A stretch of 64,000 nucleotides of DNA from Arthrobacter pascens (GCF_030815585.1 NZ_JAUSWY010000001.1:620001-684000); one strand, 5' to 3'; counted from the first letter of the stretch, positions 1-8,233 are shown. Program-made: numbers and translations. Notes: a model not told the origin generated them from the letters alone.

Positions 1-153
1 AGGATCTTGTAGGATGGACCAGCCGCGCTAACCTTCGGCTGCGCAGGAGTTCTGGGTCACATTCGCTCTGCCAAACGGTGGAAAGCCCGAATTTTGTATC
101 CATGATCTTCCGCGTTTCCGGTGCGGCCAGACCCCAACCCACAAGGAACTGTT

Positions 154-1614
154 GTGCCTCAAACTACCCCCACAGAACTCGAGAGCCGCGCGGCGCAATC
201 CGCCGTCGTCGACTCCACCCTCAGCGCCGAGGGCTACAAGAAGTCCCTGACCGGCCGCCAAGTGACCATGATTGCCATGGGCGGCGCAATCGGCGTCGGC
301 CTCTTCATGGGTGCCGGAGGACGCCTGGCCTCCACCGGCCCGGCGCTCATCTTCTCCTACGCCATTGCCGGCGTGATCGCCTACCTGCTGATGCGGGCAC
401 TGGGCGAACTCATCATGTACCGCCAGACGTCCGGTTCGTTCGTCAGCTACGCCGGCGAAATGTTCGGCAAGAAGGGCGCGTACCTGTCCGGCTGGATGTA
501 CTTCATCAACTGGGCCATGACCGGCATCGCCGAGCTCATCGCGATCGGGCTGTACTTCCAGTTCTTCTTCCCCAACGTGCCTGTTGAACTGTCCGCCATT
601 GCAGCGCTGCTGCTGCTCGTGGGCGTCAACCTCCTGAGCGTCAAGGCGTTCGGCGAATTCGAATTCTGGGCCTCCTGCCTTAAGGTGGGTGCCATCGTGA
701 TCTTCCTGGCCGTGGGCACCTTCATGGTGGTCACCAACGCCCAGGTGGGCGACGGCAACGCCTCGGTCAGCAACCTTTTCGCAGCCGAAGGCGGAATGTT
801 CCCCAAGGGTGCGTTGGTGATGATCCTGGTCCTGAACGCCGTGATCTTCGCCTACAACGGGATTGAACTCGTGGGCATCACGGCCGGTGAAATGCAGGAC
901 CCCGCCAAGGAAGTGCCCAAGGCGATCCGCGCCGTCGTTTTCCGCATCGTGGTGTTCTACGTCGGCTCCGTGACCCTCCTGGCCATGTTGCTGCCCTCGG
1001 ACCAGTACGTGGCCGGCACCTCGCCGTTCGTCACAGTGTTCGGCCAGATGGGCCTCGGCTGGATGGGCGACGTAATGAACATGATCGTCATTACCGCCGC
1101 GCTGTCTTCCTGCAACTCCGGCCTGTACTCGATCGGCCGGATCTTCCGGACCATGGCCAACAACGGACACGCTCCGGAGTGGCTGACCAGGATGTCCAAG
1201 AGCCACGTGCCATATGCCGCCATCCTGGCAATCGGCGCCGTCTACCTCGTCGGCATCCTGCTCAACATCTGGCTGGGCGGCTCACATGCCTTCGACCTGG
1301 CGCTCAACTCCGCATCGATCGGCGTGATCTTCACCTGGGGCGCCATCTTCGCCAGCCAGATCGCCCTGCGCAAGAAAAAGGGCAAGGTCTCCTCCCTGCC
1401 CGCGCCCGGCGGAACCTGGACCAGCTGGGCCGGCCTGGTAGCACTCCTGGCCATCACCGTGCTCATCGGCTTCGACACCATGACCAGCAAGACCGGCGAG
1501 GTGTTCCACCTGGGCCTCTGGACCCTTGCCACCATCCCGTTCTTCGCCTTGGTCCTGTGGCTCGGCTGGCAGAAGGTCAAGAACAACGAGCCCAAGAGCG
1601 CCCTGTACAGCTGA
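154..1614 (+). CDS. ansP: L-asparagine-type amino acid permease (APC superfamily, AAP family)
   Basis: Inner-membrane amino acid:proton symporter of 486 residues, the usual length for the AAP family, with about twelve hydrophobic segments. The N-terminal signature TGRQVTMIAMGGAIGVGLF, the GSFVSYAGEMFG stretch and WMYFINWAMTG follow the AnsP subgroup closely, so L-asparagine is the likely substrate, although related permeases carry GABA or proline. I chose the GTG at 154 because AAGGA lies six bases before it. An in-frame GTG at 121 would add eleven residues with no ribosome binding site. It stands alone and is followed by a terminator-like hairpin. Substrate assignment is by similarity only. 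Confidence 0.85.
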   Translation: MPQTTPTELESRAAQSAVVDSTLSAEGYKKSLTGRQVTMIAMGGAIGVGLFMGAGGRLASTGPALIFSYAIAGVIAYLLMRALGELIMYRQTSGSFVSYAGEMFGKKGAYLSGWMYFINWAMTGIAELIAIGLYFQFFFPNVPVELSAIAALLLLVGVNLLSVKAFGEFEFWASCLKVGAIVIFLAVGTFMVVTNAQVGDGNASVSNLFAAEGGMFPKGALVMILVLNAVIFAYNGIELVGITAGEMQDPAKEVPKAIRAVVFRIVVFYVGSVTLLAMLLPSDQYVAGTSPFVTVFGQMGLGWMGDVMNMIVITAALSSCNSGLYSIGRIFRTMANNGHAPEWLTRMSKSHVPYAAILAIGAVYLVGILLNIWLGGSHAFDLALNSASIGVIFTWGAIFASQIALRKKKGKVSSLPAPGGTWTSWAGLVALLAITVLIGFDTMTSKTGEVFHLGLWTLATIPFFALVLWLGWQKVKNNEPKSALYS

Positions 1615-1649
1615 GGCTTTTCGCCTCAGCGGCCGGACCCTAAGAAGTC

Positions 1650-1693
1650 CGACGTCGGCGGGTCACCCTTTCGGGGGCGGCCCGCCGTCGTCG
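1650..1693 (+). terminator. Terminator-like hairpin after the permease
   Basis: Arms of 13 bases (CGACGTCGGCGGG at 1650-1662 and CCCGCCGTCGTCG at 1681-1693) pair with one mismatch around an 18-base loop, 35 bases after the permease stop. Only a short T/A stretch follows. Confidence 0.5.
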
Positions 1694-1825
1694 TTAATTC
1701 ATCGAGTGATCCCCACCGGCCCCCTAGCCTCACAAGTTCGGCCAGGGAACCCTCCCCGCTACCTCCCAATCTCGCAAGCTCGATTGGGGCCCCTCGGTAG
1801 TGTGCGCCCAGGAGTGGGTCCTCAG

Positions 1826-1871
1826 CCGTTATGGCGCCTCAACAGGGCTGTTGTGGAGCAATCGATGGGGG
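1826..1871 (+). repeat. GGAGCAATCGAT intergenic repeat, copy 1
   Basis: This stretch ends in GGAGCAATCGATGGGGG and shares the block CCTCAAnAGGGC plus the preceding CCGnTATnG with the copy at 2966-3031. It lies just before the dinB start and happens to extend the dinB frame upstream, which would mislead automatic start calling. See the findings for the family. Confidence 0.6.
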
Positions 1872-1884
1872 CAGACTGGGGCTT

Positions 1885-2955
1885 GTGAGCGAACCCTGGG
1901 TGCTGCATGTGGACCTTGACCAGTTCATCGCCGCCGTCGAAGTGCTCCGTCGGCCCGAACTCGCGGGCAAGGCGGTGATCATTGGCGGCCGCGGTGATCC
2001 GACCGAGCGGGCGGTGGTGTCCACGGCGTCCTACGAAGCGAGGGTGTATGGCGTCGGCTCCGGAATGCCGCTGCGCATCGCCGCCCGGAAAGTGCCCGAC
2101 GCCGTCATCCTGCCGGTCGACCAGGAGGCTTACCTCGCTGCGTCCGAAAAAGTCATGTCGGTGCTGCGCTCGCAACCGGATGCAACGGTTCAGGTGCTCG
2201 GCTGGGATGAAGCGTTTGTTGGTGTGCAGACGGAGGATCCGGAATCCTATGCCCGGCAACTGCAGCACGCCGTACTTGAGGAGACCCGGCTGCACTGCAG
2301 TGTCGGCGTCGGTGACACCCTGGTCCGCGCCAAGGTAGCGACGTCGTTCGGCAAACCGGCCGGCGTCTTCCGGCTCACGGAAGAGAATTGGCTTGACGTC
2401 ATGGGTAGCCGGCCGACGGCCGAGCTGTGGGGCGTGGGAACGAAGGTGTCGCGCCGCCTTGCCACGCTCGGCATCGAGACGGTTGCTGACCTCGCAGCGT
2501 CCGATCCTGATGACCTGGTCCCCGAGTTCGGCCCGAAGATGGGTCCCTGGTACGCCCAGCTCGGACGGGGCGACGGCGCGCGGACAGTCGATGACACGCC
2601 CTGGGTGGCACGCGGGCACAGCCGGGAAACCACCTTCCAGCGCGACCTGACTGAAGCCGGGCAGATTGACGACGCCGTCAGGGAGTTGGCGGCGCACGTC
2701 CTGGAAGATGTGGCGGCCGAGGGGCGGCCGGTGATCGGGCTGACGCTCAAGGTCCGCTACGCCCCGTTCCTGACCAAGACGTACGCCCGGAAGATCCCCG
2801 AGACATCGGACCCCGCGGAAGTCCTCGCGCGCGCCTTGGACCTTGTGGCGAAGATCGAGCCGGGTCGCCCCATCCGGCTCCTGGGGCTGCGGGCCGAAAT
2901 GACGATGCCCGAAGACTCGAGACAAGGGCATACCCCGACCCGCAGCGGATGGTGA
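1885..2955 (+). CDS. dinB: DNA polymerase IV (Y-family translesion polymerase)
   Basis: Error-prone polymerase that copies past damaged template, of 356 residues. The catalytic carboxylates are visible: Asp10 in HVDLDQF and Asp108-Glu109 in LGWDEAFVG, where most DinB proteins read SIDEA. The palm is followed by helix-hairpin-helix thumb sequence (ELWGVGTKVSRRLATLG) and a little-finger domain. I chose the GTG at 1885 because translation before it runs through a repeat element (copy 1) with no family similarity. The gene is flanked by copies of the same repeat on both sides. I saw no LexA box upstream. Confidence 0.88.
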   Translation: MSEPWVLHVDLDQFIAAVEVLRRPELAGKAVIIGGRGDPTERAVVSTASYEARVYGVGSGMPLRIAARKVPDAVILPVDQEAYLAASEKVMSVLRSQPDATVQVLGWDEAFVGVQTEDPESYARQLQHAVLEETRLHCSVGVGDTLVRAKVATSFGKPAGVFRLTEENWLDVMGSRPTAELWGVGTKVSRRLATLGIETVADLAASDPDDLVPEFGPKMGPWYAQLGRGDGARTVDDTPWVARGHSRETTFQRDLTEAGQIDDAVRELAAHVLEDVAAEGRPVIGLTLKVRYAPFLTKTYARKIPETSDPAEVLARALDLVAKIEPGRPIRLLGLRAEMTMPEDSRQGHTPTRSGW

Positions 2956-2965
2956 CGGGCCGCGC

Positions 2966-3031
2966 CATCGATTGCTCCGTAACTGCCGCTATAGAGCCTC
3001 AAAAGGGCCGTAACGGAGCAACGGATGGGGG
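2966..3031 (+). repeat. GGAGCAATCGAT palindromic repeat, copy 2
   Basis: Best-preserved copy of the family, starting eleven bases after the dinB stop. The left arm CCATCGATTGCTCCGTAAC and right arm GTAACGGAGCAACGGATGG pair at 16 of 19 positions, enclosing the shared GAGCCTCAAAAGGG core. It could fold as a hairpin in RNA from either strand. Confidence 0.65.
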
Positions 3032-3043
3032 AGGGCGGAAAGC

Positions 3044-3082
3044 GAATGGCGGCGGATCCCCCATGGGATTCCGCCGCCGTTC
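3044..3082. terminator. Bidirectional terminator-like hairpin between dinB and the CsbD gene
   Basis: GAATGGCGGCGGATCCC (3044-3060) pairs with GGGATTCCGCCGCCGTTC (3065-3082) with one G-U pair and one bulge around a four-base loop. It sits between two convergent genes, so it can serve both. Confidence 0.6.
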
Positions 3083-3143
3083 GGCTTTGGGCTGCTTGCC
3101 CGCTGCCGCCGTGTCCGGGATGCTCCGGGGAGCATCGTGGGGA

Positions 3144-3320
3144 CTAGTCCTTCTTGAATTCGTCCTTGATGTCTTCGCCGACCTTTTTGGCGTCAGCCTT
3201 GACCTGGTCCTTCTGGCCTTCGGCCTTCAGGCGGTCGTTGTCAGTGGCGTTGCCGGCCGCTTCCTTGGCCTTGCCGCCCATGCCTTCTGCTGCGTTACTG
3301 ATCTTGTCTCCGAGGCCCAT
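3144..3320 (-). CDS. CsbD-like small stress protein
   Basis: Small, highly charged, Lys/Asp/Glu/Ala-rich protein of 58 residues of the CsbD family, whose members accumulate in stress or stationary phase. Their biochemical role is not established. The opening MGLGDKISNAAEGMGGKAKEA and repeated GN...DxxKAEG pattern are typical. I placed the start at 3320, where AAAGGCGG lies upstream. The longer frame to 3383 adds a Cys/Arg-rich stretch that does not fit the family. The divergent promoter region towards the SRPBCC gene carries an AAGCATGCTT palindrome also found ahead of two other genes here. A short hairpin (GATGCTC/GAGCATC near 3119-3136) follows the stop. Confidence 0.85.
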   Translation of the reverse strand: MGLGDKISNAAEGMGGKAKEAAGNATDNDRLKAEGQKDQVKADAKKVGEDIKDEFKKD

Positions 3321-3377
3321 GGTGCAAACCGCCTTTCGTTTCCGATTGGTCAAACAATGCATTTTCACCCTAACACG

Positions 3378-3387
3378 AAGCATGCTT
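3378..3387. promoter_or_regulatory. AAGCATGCTT palindrome, site 1
   Basis: Perfect ten-base palindrome 58 bases upstream of the CsbD start and 67 bases upstream of the SRPBCC start. On the minus strand the context is ATAGTAAGCATGCTTCG, matching site 3 (38749) over ATAGTAAGCATG. Likely an operator for an unknown regulator. Confidence 0.45.
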
Positions 3388-3453
3388 ACTATTTCAAGTG
3401 GCGGGAAGTCTTGCTTCCTGTTGATTGTCGTGGACCCGGGCTAGGCTCGAACC

Positions 3454-3912
3454 ATGGATCACAAGACCAGCCTCACCCAGCACGTCCACGCCTCGCCGGA
3501 AAGGGTCTGGTCCGTCATCTCGGACATTCCAGGCTCCGCGGCCACCCTGTCCGGCATCGACTCGGTGCAGATGCTCAGCGAAGGACCATACGGCGAAGGG
3601 ACCCGCTGGAAGGAAACCCGCACCATGATGGGCAGGGCGGAAACCGTGGAAATGTGGGTGGCGCAGGCCGATCCGCCCCACAGCACCACGGTCAAGGCTC
3701 TCCAGGGCGGCGCGGACTACACCTCCCGGTTCAGCCTGGCTGAACGCGACGGCGGGACGGACCTTACGCTGACGTTCGGCGCCGACGTGGTCAAGCCGAC
3801 GGCGCTCAGCAAGATCACCATGGCCCTGTTCGGCAAGCTCGGCATGTACTTCACGCGCAAGGCACTGGCCAAGGACCTGGCGGAAATCGCGGCCAAAGCG
3901 GAATCGCACTAG
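3454..3912 (+). CDS. SRPBCC (START/Bet v1-like) family protein
   Basis: Soluble 152-residue protein with the helix-grip pattern of polyketide-cyclase/SRPBCC proteins: an opening beta strand and VHASPERVWSVISDIPG, a central antiparallel sheet, and a long C-terminal helix (FGKLGMYFTRKALAKDLAEIAAKAE). Such proteins bind hydrophobic ligands in a deep cavity; the ligand cannot be read from the sequence. The stop overlaps the start of the next gene by one base, so the two are probably translationally coupled. A second member of the family lies at 35046-35510. Confidence 0.75.
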   Translation: MDHKTSLTQHVHASPERVWSVISDIPGSAATLSGIDSVQMLSEGPYGEGTRWKETRTMMGRAETVEMWVAQADPPHSTTVKALQGGADYTSRFSLAERDGGTDLTLTFGADVVKPTALSKITMALFGKLGMYFTRKALAKDLAEIAAKAESH

Positions 3913-4574
3913 TGGCGGTAAAAGCCGCCAAGGTTACCGGTCCCCGGCTGTCGCCGGTCCGTCTGGAAGATCTCAGGGAAGATCCTGCGCCGGATTTCCA
4001 GCGGGGGGAGAGGTACGACGGCGTCCGGTACAGCCGCGTGGCGGCCGACGGCCTGGAGTTAAGCGGCACAGACTTCGCCGAGTGCGAGTTCCAGGGTGCC
4101 TCCTTCAATGAGACACAGCTGCGCGGCGCAACGTTCCGTGACTGCATCCTGGCCGACCTGTATGCGCCCGTGTTCACCGCTGCCCGCTCCACGTGGCGGG
4201 ACGTCCACCTCACCAGTCCGAGGCTGGGATCGGCTGAACTCTATGAAGGCGGCTGGCAGTCAGTCCGGATCGACGGCGGCAAGCTGGACTTCCTCAATCT
4301 CCGCGGATCCAAGCTTGCGGATGTCCTCATCAGCGACTGCATCATCAACGAGTTGGACCTGGGCTCCGCCACCGGAACCAGGGTGGCGCTGAAAAACTGC
4401 ACCATCGGCACCCTGGACCTCGGTGGGGCCAAGCTGAAGGACTTCGACCTGCGCGGCACGGATTTCCGGACCATCAACGGTTTGGGCAGCCTGGCAGGCG
4501 TGGTGATCGACGACTACCAGCTCGGCCTCCTGGCCCCGCTCCTGGCGGCCCACCTCGGCGTCGTCGTCCTCTAG
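3912..4574 (+). CDS. Pentapeptide-repeat protein
   Basis: A 220-residue protein with degenerate A(D/N)LxX repeats over roughly residues 40-190 (LELSGTDFAECEFQGASF, QLRGATFRDC, LRGSKLADVLISDC, LDLGGAKLKDFDLRGTDF). Pentapeptide repeats fold into a right-handed quadrilateral beta helix. Members include gyrase-protecting DNA mimics and many proteins of unknown role, and nothing here decides between them. It starts with a GTG that overlaps the TAG of the SRPBCC gene (TAGTG), indicating an operon. The C-terminus (YQLGLLAPLLAAHLGVVVL) is hydrophobic and may cap the helix or mediate dimerisation. Confidence 0.75.
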   Translation: MAVKAAKVTGPRLSPVRLEDLREDPAPDFQRGERYDGVRYSRVAADGLELSGTDFAECEFQGASFNETQLRGATFRDCILADLYAPVFTAARSTWRDVHLTSPRLGSAELYEGGWQSVRIDGGKLDFLNLRGSKLADVLISDCIINELDLGSATGTRVALKNCTIGTLDLGGAKLKDFDLRGTDFRTINGLGSLAGVVIDDYQLGLLAPLLAAHLGVVVL

Positions 4575-4627
4575 CCCTTTCCCGGGGAGGGGAGGGTCTT
4601 GGATCCCCTTGCGGCCGCAGTGTAGTC

Positions 4628-4651
4628 TTTACAGAACGAACGGTCGGTAAT
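4628..4651. promoter_or_regulatory. Probable PaaR operator ahead of the thiolase operon
   Basis: The core GAACGAACGGTCGGTAAT lies 55 bases before the thiolase start and matches the palindrome upstream of paaZ at 20 of 24 positions. It fits the published Corynebacterium glutamicum PaaR consensus, which as I recall it has an ACCG-NN-CG-NN-CGGT core. TGTAGTC directly precedes it, as it does before the paaZ site, and may be part of the -10 element. Confidence 0.65.
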
Positions 4652-4705
4652 TGGGGCGGTCACTGATGGTCCCGCTGGCCCTGCTCCCTGCGTAAGGATG
4701 TTCTC

Positions 4706-5917
4706 ATGGTCGAGGCTTTTCTTGTTGGCGGTGTCCGTACCCCGGTGGGGCGCTACGGCGGTGCGCTCTCTTCGGTGCGCCCCGACGATCTTGCGGCGCT
4801 GGTGATCCGCGAGGCGGTGACGCGCGCCGGTCTGGATCCGGACAGCATCGACGAGGTCATCCTGGGCAACGCCAACGGGGCGGGGGAGGAAAACCGCAAT
4901 GTGGCCCGGATGGCAACCCTCCTGGCCGGACTTCCCCTCCACATCCCCGGCATCACGGTCAACCGGCTCTGCGCATCAGGGCTGAGCGCCATCATCCAGG
5001 CCAGCCAGATGATCAAGTCCGGCGCCGCGGACCTTGTGATCGCCGGTGGGGTGGAGTCCATGAGCCGCGCCCCCTGGGTCCAGGAGAAGCCGGCTGCTGC
5101 GTTCGCCAAGCCGGGTCAGATCTTTGATACCTCCATCGGCTGGCGGTTCGTCAATCCACTGTTCCAGAAAGGCGAGCTCGCCCGGGACGGCAAGATGACA
5201 TTCTCCATGCCGGAAACCGCAGAAGAAGTGGCCCGCGTGGACAGCATCAGCCGGGAGGATGCCGACGCCTTCGGGGTCCGCTCCCACGAGCGTTCCCTCG
5301 CTGCCATCGCGGAAGGCCGCTTCCGGGATGAGATCGTCCCGGTGACGGTCAAGACACGCAAGACCGAAACCGTAGTGGATACTGACGAAGGCCCGCGGGC
5401 GGGCACCACTATGGATGTCCTTGCCAACCTCCGCCCCGTGGTGCCAGGCGGTTCGGTGGTCACAGCCGGCAATTCCTCCACCCTCAACGACGGCGCCTCC
5501 GCCATCATCGTCGCGTCGGAGGCCGCCATCCAGAGGCTGGGCCTGAGCCCGCGCGCCCGCATCATCGACGGCGCCTCGGCAGGCTGCGAACCTGAAATCA
5601 TGGGCATCGGCCCGGTCCCGGCCACCCAGAAGGTGCTCAAGCGCAGCGGATTGAGCGTCGGTGACCTGGGCGCCGTCGAGCTTAACGAAGCGTTCGCCAC
5701 ACAGTCGCTGGCCAGCATGCGGCGGCTGGGCCTGGACCCGGACATGGTGAACAACGACGGCGGCGCCATCGCTTTGGGCCACCCGCTGGGTTCCAGCGGC
5801 TCACGTCTCGCCATCACGCTGCTGGGCAGGATGGAGCGTGAGGACGCCGGTATTGGCCTGGCCACCATGTGCATTGGCGTGGGCCAGGGCACTGCGATGT
5901 TGCTGGAGCGTGTCTGA
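4706..5917 (+). CDS. paaJ: Acetyl-CoA acyltransferase (thiolase), phenylacetate pathway type
   Basis: Degradative thiolase of 403 residues that splits a 3-oxoacyl-CoA with CoA. Catalytic residues are present: nucleophile Cys89 in NRLCASGLSA, His359 in GGAIALGHPLGSSGSR and Cys389 in MCIGVGQG. The first gene of an operon with a crotonase and a 3-hydroxyacyl-CoA dehydrogenase behind a PaaR-like operator, it most likely performs the beta-ketoadipyl-CoA (and 3-oxo-5,6-dehydrosuberyl-CoA) thiolysis of phenylacetate breakdown. It could instead be PcaF of the protocatechuate pathway, which catalyses the same last step. The paaJ symbol rests on context. The ATG at 4706 follows GTAAGGATG, a weak binding site. 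Confidence 0.85.
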   Translation: MVEAFLVGGVRTPVGRYGGALSSVRPDDLAALVIREAVTRAGLDPDSIDEVILGNANGAGEENRNVARMATLLAGLPLHIPGITVNRLCASGLSAIIQASQMIKSGAADLVIAGGVESMSRAPWVQEKPAAAFAKPGQIFDTSIGWRFVNPLFQKGELARDGKMTFSMPETAEEVARVDSISREDADAFGVRSHERSLAAIAEGRFRDEIVPVTVKTRKTETVVDTDEGPRAGTTMDVLANLRPVVPGGSVVTAGNSSTLNDGASAIIVASEAAIQRLGLSPRARIIDGASAGCEPEIMGIGPVPATQKVLKRSGLSVGDLGAVELNEAFATQSLASMRRLGLDPDMVNNDGGAIALGHPLGSSGSRLAITLLGRMEREDAGIGLATMCIGVGQGTAMLLERV

Positions 5918-6735
5918 TGGCCGGCCCCGACCTCGCGGACGAACACTTCAGCACTCTCCTGGTTGAGGAGCGGGAGGACCGGGTGGTGGTGCTGCTCAAC
6001 CGCCCGGACGTCAGGAACGCCATCGACCAGCAGATGGTGGACGAGCTTCACGTAGTCTGCGCCGCCCTGGAGCAGAACCCCAGGATGCTCATCCTTGCCG
6101 GCGTGGATGGCGTGTTTGCCTCAGGGGCGGACATCGCCCAGCTACGGGAGCGCCGACGGGATGACGCCCTCCAGGGCATTAACTCCACGATTTTTATCCG
6201 CGTTGCCAAGTTGCCCATGCCCGTGATCGCAGCGTTGGACGGCTACTGCCTGGGCGGTGGCGCCGAGCTCGCCTATGCCGCTGACTTCCGGATCGGCACC
6301 CCCAGCGTGCGGATCGGTAATCCCGAAACAGGGCTGGGGATCCTGGCCGCGGCCGGGGCCAGCTGGCGCCTCAAGGAACTGGTGGGGGAGCCGGTGGCCA
6401 AGCAGATCCTGCTGACAGGACTGGTACTCCGGGCCGAGGAGGCGCTCGCGCTAAACCTCATCACGGAGATCCACGAGGCACCGGTCCTCATGGAGGCTGC
6501 ACACAACCTCGCGGACAGGATTGGCCGCCAGGACCCGCTGGCTGTGCGGATCACCAAGTCCTTGTTCCACGCCCCGGCCGAGGCGCACCCGCTGATCGAC
6601 CAGCTGGCGCAGGGGATCCTCTTTGAATCCCAGGCCAAGTTCGACCGCATGCAGGCATTCCTGGATAAAAAGGCTGACAAGGACGCCGATAAGTCCACCG
6701 ACAAGAACGCCGCCAAGAAAACGGAGAAGAAGTAG
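5917..6735 (+). CDS. Enoyl-CoA hydratase/isomerase (crotonase) with a Lys-rich tail
   Basis: Crotonase-fold protein of 272 residues; its ATG overlaps the thiolase stop (TGATG), so it is coupled. The oxyanion-hole segment ASGADIAQL and both usual catalytic glutamates (GGGAELAYAAD, NPETGLGI) are present, consistent with hydration of 2,3-dehydroadipyl-CoA (PaaF-type). A PaaG-type isomerase role cannot be excluded. The last ~25 residues form an unusual charged tail of DK/DKxADK repeats ending KKTEKK, absent from typical crotonases. It lies in the middle of the operon, two bases before the dehydrogenase start. Confidence 0.85.
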   Translation: MAGPDLADEHFSTLLVEEREDRVVVLLNRPDVRNAIDQQMVDELHVVCAALEQNPRMLILAGVDGVFASGADIAQLRERRRDDALQGINSTIFIRVAKLPMPVIAALDGYCLGGGAELAYAADFRIGTPSVRIGNPETGLGILAAAGASWRLKELVGEPVAKQILLTGLVLRAEEALALNLITEIHEAPVLMEAAHNLADRIGRQDPLAVRITKSLFHAPAEAHPLIDQLAQGILFESQAKFDRMQAFLDKKADKDADKSTDKNAAKKTEKK

Positions 6736-6737
6736 AC

Positions 6738-7598
6738 ATGGGCAACCCGAACCTTCCTTCCACTGTGGGTGTGCTGGGCGGCGGCCGGATGGGTGCCGGC
6801 ATCGCGCACGCCTTCCTGGTCAAGGGCGCGAACGTCCTGGTGGTGGAGCGCGACGAAGAATCCGCCCAGGCCGCCCGCGAACGGGTGGAATCGGCGGCTG
6901 CCAGGAGCATCGAACGCGGAGCCACGGACGGCAACCTGGACGAGATGGTTTCGCGGCTTTCCGTGACTGTGGACTACGACGATTTCGCGGACCGCCGGCT
7001 GGTCATCGAGGCCGTCCCGGAAGACTGGGACCTGAAGGTCACGTCACTGCGGGGGATCGAGGAGCGCCTTGCCCGCGATGCCTACCTCGCTTCCAACACC
7101 TCCAGCCTTTCCGTCAACGGCCTGGCCCGTGAGCTACAACGGCCTAACAACTTCCTGGGACTGCACTTCTTCAACCCGGTGCCCGCCTCCACGCTCATCG
7201 AAGTAGTGCTCGGCGAGCGGACGTCCCCGGACTTGGCGCTGGCGGCGAAAAGGTGGGTCGAGGCACTCGGCAAGACCGCCGTCGTCGTCAATGATGCCCC
7301 GGGCTTTGCTTCTTCAAGGCTGGGAGTGGCCATTGCCCTGGAGGCCATGCGCATGGTTGAAGAGGGCGTGGCGTCCGCGGAGGACATCGACGCAGCCATG
7401 GTGCTGGGCTACAAGCACCCCACCGGCCCGTTGAAGACCACCGACATCGTGGGCCTGGACGTGCGGCTGGGTATCGCCGAGTACCTGCACTCCACGCTGG
7501 GTGAACGGTTCGCCCCGCCGCAGATCCTCAAGGACAAAGTGGCCCGCGGAGAACTCGGACGCAAGACCGGAAAGGGCTTCTTCGACTGGGCTGGGTAA
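6738..7598 (+). CDS. paaH: 3-hydroxyacyl-CoA dehydrogenase
   Basis: NAD-dependent dehydrogenase of 286 residues that oxidises 3-hydroxyadipyl-CoA (or 3-hydroxybutyryl-CoA). The Rossmann motif GVLGGGRMGAGIA starts at residue 11, the catalytic His lies in LGLHFFNPVP, and the C-terminal helical domain contains GYKHPTGPLKTTDIVGLDV. ATG at 6738 follows the crotonase stop with AGAAG overlapping the Lys-rich tail. Third gene of the PaaR-controlled operon; the paaH name follows from that context rather than from a paa-specific motif. Confidence 0.85.
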   Translation: MGNPNLPSTVGVLGGGRMGAGIAHAFLVKGANVLVVERDEESAQAARERVESAAARSIERGATDGNLDEMVSRLSVTVDYDDFADRRLVIEAVPEDWDLKVTSLRGIEERLARDAYLASNTSSLSVNGLARELQRPNNFLGLHFFNPVPASTLIEVVLGERTSPDLALAAKRWVEALGKTAVVVNDAPGFASSRLGVAIALEAMRMVEEGVASAEDIDAAMVLGYKHPTGPLKTTDIVGLDVRLGIAEYLHSTLGERFAPPQILKDKVARGELGRKTGKGFFDWAG

Positions 7599-7607
7599 GC
7601 TTGCTGG

Positions 7608-8216
7608 GTGACCACGATTGAACCCATCACTTTGGCCGGACAGCACGTCATCCTGGAACCCCTGAGCCCGGCCCACCACGACGGCCTGGCTGCCGCCGCG
7701 CAGGACGGTGAGCTGTGGAAGCTCTGGTACACATCCGTCCCCACGCCCGACGGGATGGCCGCGGAGATCCGCCGCCGGCTCAGCCTCCAGGAGCAGGGTT
7801 CAATGCTGCCGTTCACCACACGCCTGACCGATCCCGCCACGGGCGGCCCGGGCAGGATCATCGGCATGACCACCTACATGAACATCGACGCCGGCATGCC
7901 CCGTGTGGAGATCGGCTCCACCTGGAACGCGGCTTCTGTGCATGGCACCGGAACCAACGCAGACTCCAAGCTGCTGCTCCTGCGCCATGCCTTCGAGACG
8001 CTCGGGTGCCCGGCTGTGGAATTCCGGACGCACTGGCTCAACCACCAGTCCCGGGAAGCCATCGCCCGGCTGGGCGCCAAGCAGGACGGCGTACTCCGCA
8101 ACCACTCGCGGACCAAGGACGGCGTGCTCCGGGACACTGTGGTGTTCTCCATCCTGGAGCACGAGTGGCCCATGGTCCGCGCCGGGCTGGAGTACAGACT
8201 CGCCAAGCGCCGCTAG
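7608..8216 (+). CDS. GNAT family N-acetyltransferase
   Basis: A 202-residue acetyltransferase of the RimJ/RimL-like group: substrate-binding N-terminal half, then IGMTTYMNID, EIGSTWNAA and the NxxSREAIARLGAKQDGVLRNH segment that is conserved in this group. The acceptor (protein N-terminus, antibiotic or small amine) is not evident. The usual acetyl-CoA pyrophosphate loop is poorly conserved. It begins with GTG nine bases after paaH with little ribosome binding site, so it may be read through from the operon without being part of the pathway. It converges with the galactose oxidase gene. Confidence 0.8.
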   Translation: MTTIEPITLAGQHVILEPLSPAHHDGLAAAAQDGELWKLWYTSVPTPDGMAAEIRRRLSLQEQGSMLPFTTRLTDPATGGPGRIIGMTTYMNIDAGMPRVEIGSTWNAASVHGTGTNADSKLLLLRHAFETLGCPAVEFRTHWLNHQSREAIARLGAKQDGVLRNHSRTKDGVLRDTVVFSILEHEWPMVRAGLEYRLAKRR

Positions 8217-8233
8217 GGCGCCTGGCGAGCCTG

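Noticed and set aside
28..1206. Minus-strand 392-codon frame opposite the permease
   Set aside because: His/Gly/Asp-rich antisense translation typical of shadows of high-GC membrane proteins.
1831..1884. Longer dinB start within repeat copy 1
   Set aside because: The added residues come from the repeat element, not from the polymerase family.
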